Shown: in pieces, positions 57,860 through 64,000 of the stretch
How positions within the stretch are numbered: the stretch's first letter is position 1
Layout: every line of letters starts with the position of its first letter
Assembly (NCBI RefSeq): GCF_037042905.1
Contig: NC_087253.1
Location: 12,009,001 to 12,073,000 of the forward strand
Source: Lytechinus pictus
Lineage: Eukaryota; Echinodermata; Echinoidea; Temnopleuroida; Toxopneustidae
DNA: 64,000 bases
Direction of reading: 5' to 3'
Translations under genes and position numbers: made by a program
Notes under the pieces: model-generated
Database searches by the model: none
What the model saw: the letters and a program-made list of their open reading frames with translations, nothing else
Told to the model about the DNA's origin: nothing

Positions 57860-58560
57860 GACACTATTAAAACAGAGCCAGTATTTCACCAACCCGGAGA
57901 TAATGCTATATCCATCAGCTCAGATGAGCACAAAGCACTCATGTCAAATGCTCAGTAGCTTGGCGCATTTGAATCATCAAAATGCGCTAAAGATTTAGTT
58001 TTAAAACTAATGTCAGTCCACTTCACCAAGGAGCAATTACAAAACTGCAGCTTTAATGGCTCAGTGCAAGGAAAAGAATCGCTTAGAACCAATTATCCCC
58101 AACCGGCCAACTACCGTAGCTACGACCAATGAACTGGTTACCCATCAAGAAAATTCTATGAAGCCATTATGCTAAGTAGATCTTACAAATTAAAGCTTTT
58201 GACTGTCTGAACTTAAATTTTCTAAACTTATGTTTAGAAAAGGTTAATTTGGGACCATCCTTCCGAAACTTGGTGAAGATTCTGTATACAAACATTCAAA
58301 GTAGCGTTATAGTGAATGGGTGGGTATCTGAATCATTTTATGTTAAACGAGGAGTAAGACAAGGGTGTCCTTTGTTCTGCTTTTAATTATTGTTGTCGAA
58401 TTGTTGGCAAATAGAATAAGAAAAAAAAAAATCTATGAACCTTGGTGTATTGGATACATAGAGCCAATGCTCCACCAAATGTTGGACCTACAATGCATGA
58501 TCTTTAAAAATCAAGCGCAGATACTCAAGGAGATAGCATACAATAAAGAAGAGTGACGAG
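57860..58560 (+). pseudogene. Unrecognised decayed coding repeat, copy B
   Basis: Carries the blocks of copy A: HQPGDNAISISSDEHKALMS (about 57890), then PANYRSYDQ (58090), and, beyond an inserted reverse transcriptase fragment, EPMLHQMLDLQCMIFKN and QAQILKEIAYNKEE to the stop at 58556. The block order differs from copy A, implying that A and B are offset pieces of a longer tandem or of two element copies. Confidence 0.5.
58163..58431 (+). mobile_element. LINE reverse transcriptase fragment with poly(A) and 8-bp duplication
   Basis: Translation gives NLVKILYTNIQSSVIVNG and VKRGVRQGCPL, the RT domain 3-4 region of non-LTR elements, then a stop. It ends in a run of 11-12 A and is flanked by tctatgaa at 58155-58162 and 58432-58439. 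It interrupts copy B, whose coding sense resumes right after. The fragment is both 5' and 3' truncated relative to a full LINE. Confidence 0.7.
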
Positions 58561-58899
58561 ACAGCGAGATCTGTCTAAACAGAGGACAAAAATATAGCCA
58601 GTGTTAAAACAAAATTGGAGATGATGCCTCATTAAATTTGACAAATATGTCTTTCTGAATGACATCAATGTTGAGCAAATTGCTGCTAATGGAGGATAAA
58701 GACAGCTTAAAAGAACAAAAAAAAAAGCACTCCAATATCAGATTGCTGACGTCATTGAATTCGACAAGTATGTATTTCTGATTGACATCAATGTAGAATG
58801 GCTGCTTATGCAGAAGGTTAAAGACTGCTTAAATATAAAACTCGAGTGATTCATGTCAAGGTGGTTGTCGAACAAGAAGCTAAAACCTGGTAGCCAAAA

Positions 58900-59390
58900 C
58901 AACGAAATGAACTTGCTGGAGAAATTGTGAGAGGAAAAGGTTTTAGGAGTTGTCTGGAATCAAAGCGGCAATTCATTCTCCTACAAGGTAACTTCTGACA
59001 TGTCTGGTAGAGACAAATCAGCCAACAGTGAAAAGAAGTTCACAAAATGAAAGATCCTCGGCAAGATAAAAAGAGTATGGTCAAAGCAGCAAAGCAAGAT
59101 AGACAGAGTATGGTCAGAGCAGCAAAGATTGGTATCCTGAGGCTATGGCAGCTTGGAATTGGTTGGGAATGAGGAGCTTCCCCATGAAGAGAAAGAGAAG
59201 TGGCAGACACTCTTTGAGGGGATGGAGAAGCTGTTGAATTCCCATGTTGTTTGACACCTGGAGGAGCCATGGAGAAACCAATGCTATGCATCTTTGCAGA
59301 TGCTTCAGAAGCAGCCTTTGGGTGTTGTGCTTACTTTAGATTGAATATTGGAGAAGGCAGTTTCACAGCAAGACTCTATCTAAAATGCAG
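58900..59390 (+). pseudogene. BEL/Pao-like reverse transcriptase/RNase H remnant
   Basis: Pieces in different frames: VLGVVWNQSGNSFSYKV (RT connection), NEELPHEEKEKWQTLFEGME (a conserved W..L block) and PMLCIFADASEAAFGCCAYF (the DAS...AxG RNase H motif). Stops and frameshifts separate them and the expected RNase H start is missing, so it is dead. The BEL/Pao assignment is from remembered motifs. Confidence 0.6.
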
Positions 59391-62300
59391 CTCTCCTTCC
59401 AACCATAAACCACTTCTATGAGGAAAACATTTCTTCTCTAAAAGATAAAGTAAAGAGTAGAAGCGACCCAGTAGTCTTATGTGGAGATGGGAGGTGTGAC
59501 AGTCCGGGCTACAATGCAAAGTATTGTACGTACACATTCATAGACATTAAGACACACTAAGATCCTGGACATGTCCGTTGTCCAGGTAACTGAGGCAACA
59601 AGCTCTGTCGCAATGGAAAAGATTGGATGTCAGCTACAAGAAAATGCTACAAGTCGGCATCAATGTAGCAACAAAGAAGAGGAAAGACATGGAAGACAGA
59701 GGCATAAAAGTTGCTGAGGTTACATTAGCAAGCCATTATAGCGACCAGTCCGATAGTGACAGTGACGATAGTCATACATGCTCAACATGCTTCGGATCAG
59801 AAGTGGGGTATCTTCAAAGTTTCTAAGTTCAACCTCAAGAGGCATGACTAGAATTATTACCAAAGTTACCATTTTTGCTAGCTACTTTAAAGAAAAGATC
59901 CTTGACTATGGTGTCAATGTGACAGTCTACGCTATGCACAGGCTTTGAAACAAGTACGATTATTCGCCAAACCTCTGAACCTCCAATTCATATCTCAAAC
60001 AACTTTCAACTCTAACTAAAATGCAGCACTCCTTCCAACCATAAACCACTTCTATGAGGAAAACGTTTCTCCTCTAAAAGATGAAGTAAAGTGTAGAAGC
60101 GACCCAGTAGTCTTATGTGGAGATGGGAGGTGTGACAGTCCGGGCTACAATGCAAAGTATTGTACGTACACATTCATAGACAGTAAGACGCACAAGATCC
60201 TGGACATGTCCGTTGTCCAGGAAACTGAGGCAACAAGCTCTGTTGCAATGGAAAAGATTGGATGTCAGCGGACACTGAAGAAAATGCTACAAGTCGGCAT
60301 CAATGTAGCAACAAAGAAGAGGAAAGACATGGAAGACAGAGGCATCAAAGTTGCTGAGATTACATTAGCAAGCCATTATAGCGACCTGTCCAATAGTGAC
60401 AGTGACGATAGTCAAACATGCTCAACATGCTTAGGATCAGAAGTGGGGGATCTTCAACATTTTTGTAAGTTCAACCCCAAGAGGCATGACTAGAATTATT
60501 ACCAAAGTTACCATTTTTGCTAGCGTCTTTAAAGAAAAGATCCTTGACTATGGTGTCAATGTGACAGTCTACGCTATGCACAGGCTTTGAAACAAGTACG
60601 ATTATTCGCCAAACCTCTGAACCTCCAATTCATATCTCAAACAACTTTCAACTCTTTCTAAAATGCAGCACTCCTTCCAACCATAAACCAGTTCTATAAG
60701 GAAAACGTTTCTCCTCTAAAAGATGAAGTAAAGTGTAGAAGCGACCCAGTAGTCTTATGTGGAGATGGGAGGTGTGACAGTCCAGGATATAATGCAAAGT
60801 ATTGTACGTACACATTCATAGACAGTAAGACGCACAAGATCCTGGACATGTCCGTTGTCCAGGAAACTGAGGCAACAAGCTCTGTTGCAATGGAAAAGAT
60901 TGGATGTCAGCGGACACTGAAGAAAATGCTACAAGTCGGCATCAATGTAGCAACAAAGAAGAGGAAAGACATGGAAGACAGAGGCATCAAAGTTGCTGAG
61001 ATTACATTAGCAAGCCATTATAGCGACCTGTCCAATAGTGACAGTGACGATAGTCAAACATGCTCAACATGCTTAGGATCAGAAGTGGGGGATCTTCAAC
61101 ATTTCTGTAAGTTCAACCCCAAGAGGCATGACTAGAATTATTACCAAAGTTACCATTTTTGCTAGTGTCTTTAAAGAAAAGATCCTTGACTATGGTGTCA
61201 ATGTGACAGTCTACGCTATGCACAGGCTTTGAAACAAGTACGATTATTCGCCAAACCTCTGAACCTCCAATTCATATCTCAAACAACTTTCAACTCTTTC
61301 TAAAATGCAGCACTCCTTCCAACCATAAACCAGTTCTATGAGGAAAACATTTCTCCTCTAAAAGATGAAGTAAAGAGTAGAAGCGACCCAGTAGTCTTAT
61401 GTGGAGATGGGAGGTGTGACAGTCCGGGCTACAATGCAAAGTATTGTACGTACACATTCATAGACATTAAGACACACTAAGATCCTGGACCTATCCGCTG
61501 TCCAGGTAACTGAGGCAACAAGCTCTGTTGCAATGGAAAAGATTGGATGTCAGCTACAAGAAAATGCTACAAGTCGGCATCAATGTAGCAACAAAGAAGA
61601 GGAAAGACATGGAAGACAGAGGCATAAAAGTTGCTGAGGTTACATTAGCAAGCCATTATAGCGACCTGTCCAATAGTGACAGTGACGATAGTCAAACATG
61701 CTCAACATGCTTCGGATCAGAAGTGGGGTATCTCCAAAGTTTCTGTAAGTTCAACCCCAAGAGGCATGACTAGAATTATTACCAAAGTTACCATTTTTGC
61801 TAGCGTCTTTAAAGAAAAGATCCTTGACTATGGTGTCAATGTGACAGTCTACGCTATGCACAGGCTTTGAAACAAGTACGATTATTCGCCAAACCTCTGA
61901 ACCTCCAATTCATATCTCAAACAACTTTCAACTCTTTCTAAAATGCAGCACTCCTTCCAACCATAAACCAGTTCTATAAGGAAAACGTTTCTCCTCTAAA
62001 AGATGAAGTAAAGTGTAGAAGCGACCCAGTAGTCTTATGTGGAGATGGGAGGTGTGACAGTCCAGGATATAATGCAAAGTATTGTACGTACACATTCATA
62101 GACAGTAAGACGCACAAGATCCTGGACATGTCCGTTGTCCAGGAAACTGAGGCAACAAGCTCTGTTGCAATGGAAAAGATTGGATGTCAGCGGACACTGA
62201 AGAAAATGCTACAAGTCGGCATCAATGTAGCAACAAAGAAGAGGAAAGACATGGAAGACAGAGGCATCAAAGTTGCTGAGATTACATTAGCAAGCCATTA

Positions 62301-63216
62301 TAGCGACCTGTCCAATAGTGACAGTGACGATAGTCAAACATGCTCAACATGCTTAGGATCAGAAGTGGGGGATCTTCAACATTTCTGTAAGTTCAACCCC
62401 AAGAGGCATGACTAGAATTATTACCAAAGTTACCATTTTTGCTAGTGTCTTTAAAGAAAAGATCCTTGACTATGGTGTCAATGTGACAGTCTACGCTATG
62501 CACAGGCTTTGAAACAAGTACGATTATTCGCCAAACCTCTGAACCTCCAATTCATATCTCAAACAACTTTCAACTCTTTCTAAAATGCAGCACTCCTTCC
62601 AACCATAAACCAGTTCTATGAGGAAAACATTTCTCCTCTAAAAGATGAAGTAAAGAGTAGAAGCGACCCAGTAGTCTTATGTGGAGATGGGAGGTGTGAC
62701 AGTCCGGGCTACAATGCAAAGTATTGTACGTACACATTCATAGACATTAAGACACACTAAGATCCTGGACCTATCCGCTGTCCAGGTAACTGAGGCAACA
62801 AGCTCTGTTGCAATGGAAAAGATTGGATGTCAGCTACAAGAAAATGCTACAAGTCGGCATCAATGTAGCAACAAAGAAGAGGAAAGACATGGAAGACAGA
62901 GGCATAAAAGTTGCTGAGGTTACATTAGCAAGCCATTATAGCGACCTGTCCAATAGTGACAGTGACGATAGTCAAACATGCTCAACATGCTTCGGATCAG
63001 AAGTGGGGTATCTCCAAAGTTTCTGTAAGTTCAACCCCAAGAGGCATGACTAGAATTATTACCAAAGTTACCATTTTTGCATCTTTAAAGAAAAGATCCT
63101 TGACTATGGTGTCAATGTGACAGTCTACGCTATGCACAGGCTTTGAAACAAGTACGATTATTCGCCAAACCTCTGAACCTCCAGTTCATATCTCAAACAA
63201 CTTTCAACTTTATCTA
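59380..63216 (+). repeat. Tandem array of six ~640-bp units from a Kolobok-like transposase
   Basis: Unit starts (aaaatgcagc) lie near 59380, 60020, 60660, 61302, 61940 and 62582. Each unit reads LPTINHFYEENVSPLKDEV, VVLCGDGRCDSPGYNAKYC, VVQETEATSSVAMEKIGC, LKKMLQVGIN, then jumps to VATKKRKDMEDRGIKVAEI and a Ser/Asp-rich stretch ending NPKRHD. Two unit types differ at gtcagctacaag versus gtcagcggacactgaag; the 61302-62581 and 62582-63216 spacing (61528/62808 frames identical, 1280 apart) shows a dimer repeat. The jump point marks the duplication breakpoint: in the final copy QVGIN continues instead into the normal transposase sequence. Confidence 0.8.
60206..60493 (+). pseudogene. Open frame of one array unit (95 codons)
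   Basis: MSVVQETEATSSVAMEKIGC through QVGIN fused to VATKKRKDMEDRGIKVAEI and DSDDSQTCSTCLGSEVGDL, stop. Identical frames occur at 60848-61135 and 62128-62415. It is a chimera of two parts of the transposase in shuffled order, caused by tandem duplication, and not an independent gene as far as I can see. Confidence 0.55.
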
Positions 63217-64000
63217 AAATGCAGCTCTCCTTCTAACCATAAACCACTTCTGTGAGGAAAATATTTCTCCTCTAAAAGATGAAGTAAAGAGTAGAAGTGA
63301 CCAGTTAGTCTTATGTGGATGGGAGGTGTGACTGTCCGGGATATAATGCAAAGTATTGTACGTAAACATTCATAGACATTAAGACGCACAAGATCCTGGA
63401 CATGTTAGTTGTCCAGGAAACTGAGGCAACAAGCTCTGTTGCAATGGAAAAGATTGGATGTCAGCGGACACTGAAGAAAATGCTACAAGTCGGCATAAAT
63501 GCATCAACGGTGGCAACCGACTGTCACAGATGGATCCGTAAGACGCTTAGAGACCTTTATCCCTACATCATCCACCAGTCTGATGCATGGCATATGACCA
63601 AATCAATTGGAAAACGGCTGATAACAGAGTAAAAACAGAAGGGATGCAGCGAGCTCCGTTTGTGGACTCAGGCAGTCAATAATCGCATCTGGTGGGCTCC
63701 ACAACACTGTAGAGGGGATCCAGATTTGCTAATTGAGATGATCCAGTCTATCACCCATCACATCTGCAGTATCCATCAGTGGAATTCCTGTGATCAATAC
63801 CATAACTGTGCGCATAGAGAGTTCACTGGAGAGGAAATAGAAGTGAGAAAGCGGTGTGATCCTGGATCCAAGGCCCATACGGCTCTTCAGGAAGTCCTGT
63901 TTCTTGATCTCATCAGGATCGTGGCGGAGTTAAAGTCGGCCGCAACTTGCCATCGATTAGACAAGATCATACATGTAGAAGGTGGCATGAATGTATCAAA
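63217..64000 (+). pseudogene. Kolobok-like DDE transposase, runs off the window
   Basis: The first part has a 2-base loss in the catalytic GDGRCDSPG region (about 63318). From 63402 the frame continues beyond the array breakpoint: QVGINASTVATDCHRWIRK, HQSDAWHMTKSIGKRL, one stop (63630), then CSELRLWTQAVNNRIWW and REFTGEEIEVRKRC to the window end. The D of GDGRCDSPG, the D of TDCHRWIRK and a downstream acidic residue would form the DDE triad of this TTAA-targeting superfamily. At least two disabling changes make this copy inactive. The superfamily name rests on remembered motifs. Confidence 0.65.

Overview
The window looks like nuclear DNA of a marine invertebrate deuterostome, most probably a sea urchin or close echinoderm. 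I infer this from small exons separated by long AT-rich introns with GT/AG borders, dense short foldback (MITE-like) elements, CR1-like LINE tails, (ATC)n microsatellites, and remnants of DDE transposase, BEL/Pao, piggyBac/Kolobok-like (TTAA) and RecQ-like sequence. The species call is recollection, not a search result.

Left part (1-34 kb): three intact-looking spliced genes. (1) A minus-strand, six-exon type I membrane receptor at 5.7-14.0 kb: signal peptide, cysteine-rich module, EGF-like module, two LDL-receptor class A modules, one membrane span and a cytoplasmic tail with two PPxY motifs. Every internal exon is phase 1-1. (2) A minus-strand, two-exon sulfotransferase-family protein of about 301 residues at 15.3-17.2 kb. 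(3) Divergent from it, a plus-strand, 15-exon seryl-tRNA synthetase paralogue at 18.3-33.7 kb. Its fold is retained and its reading frame is fully intact across all splice junctions, but the residues of class II motifs 2 and 3 and the TxE serine-binding motif are gone. The introns of genes 1 and 3 are packed with foldback elements and LINE 3' ends.

Middle (34-45 kb): mostly mobile DNA. It holds a 2.1 kb palindromic element with a CR1-like insertion, a purine-rich tract, a 21-bp minisatellite that is open in several frames, a TTAA-bounded element carrying a decayed RecQ-like helicase, and three tandem copies of an exon-like sequence, the third split by a 2.2 kb CAGGG...CCCTG transposon.

Right (45-64 kb): two tandem arrays made from coding fragments. 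At 45.7-53.0 kb, about 15 units (roughly 460 or 540 bp) each carry a decayed BEN-domain-like coding segment, with higher-order duplications of 1394 and 2320 bp. At 59.4-63.2 kb, six units of about 640 bp derive from an internal piece of a Kolobok-like DDE transposase, organised into 1280-bp dimers, and run into a longer copy of the same transposase that leaves the window. Between the arrays lie retrotransposon protease, reverse transcriptase and RNase H remnants and a decayed DNA-binding-protein-like exon. I see no operon, CRISPR array, rRNA or intact tRNA gene. The genes show no evident functional link to each other; the only shared context is the divergent placement of genes 2 and 3.
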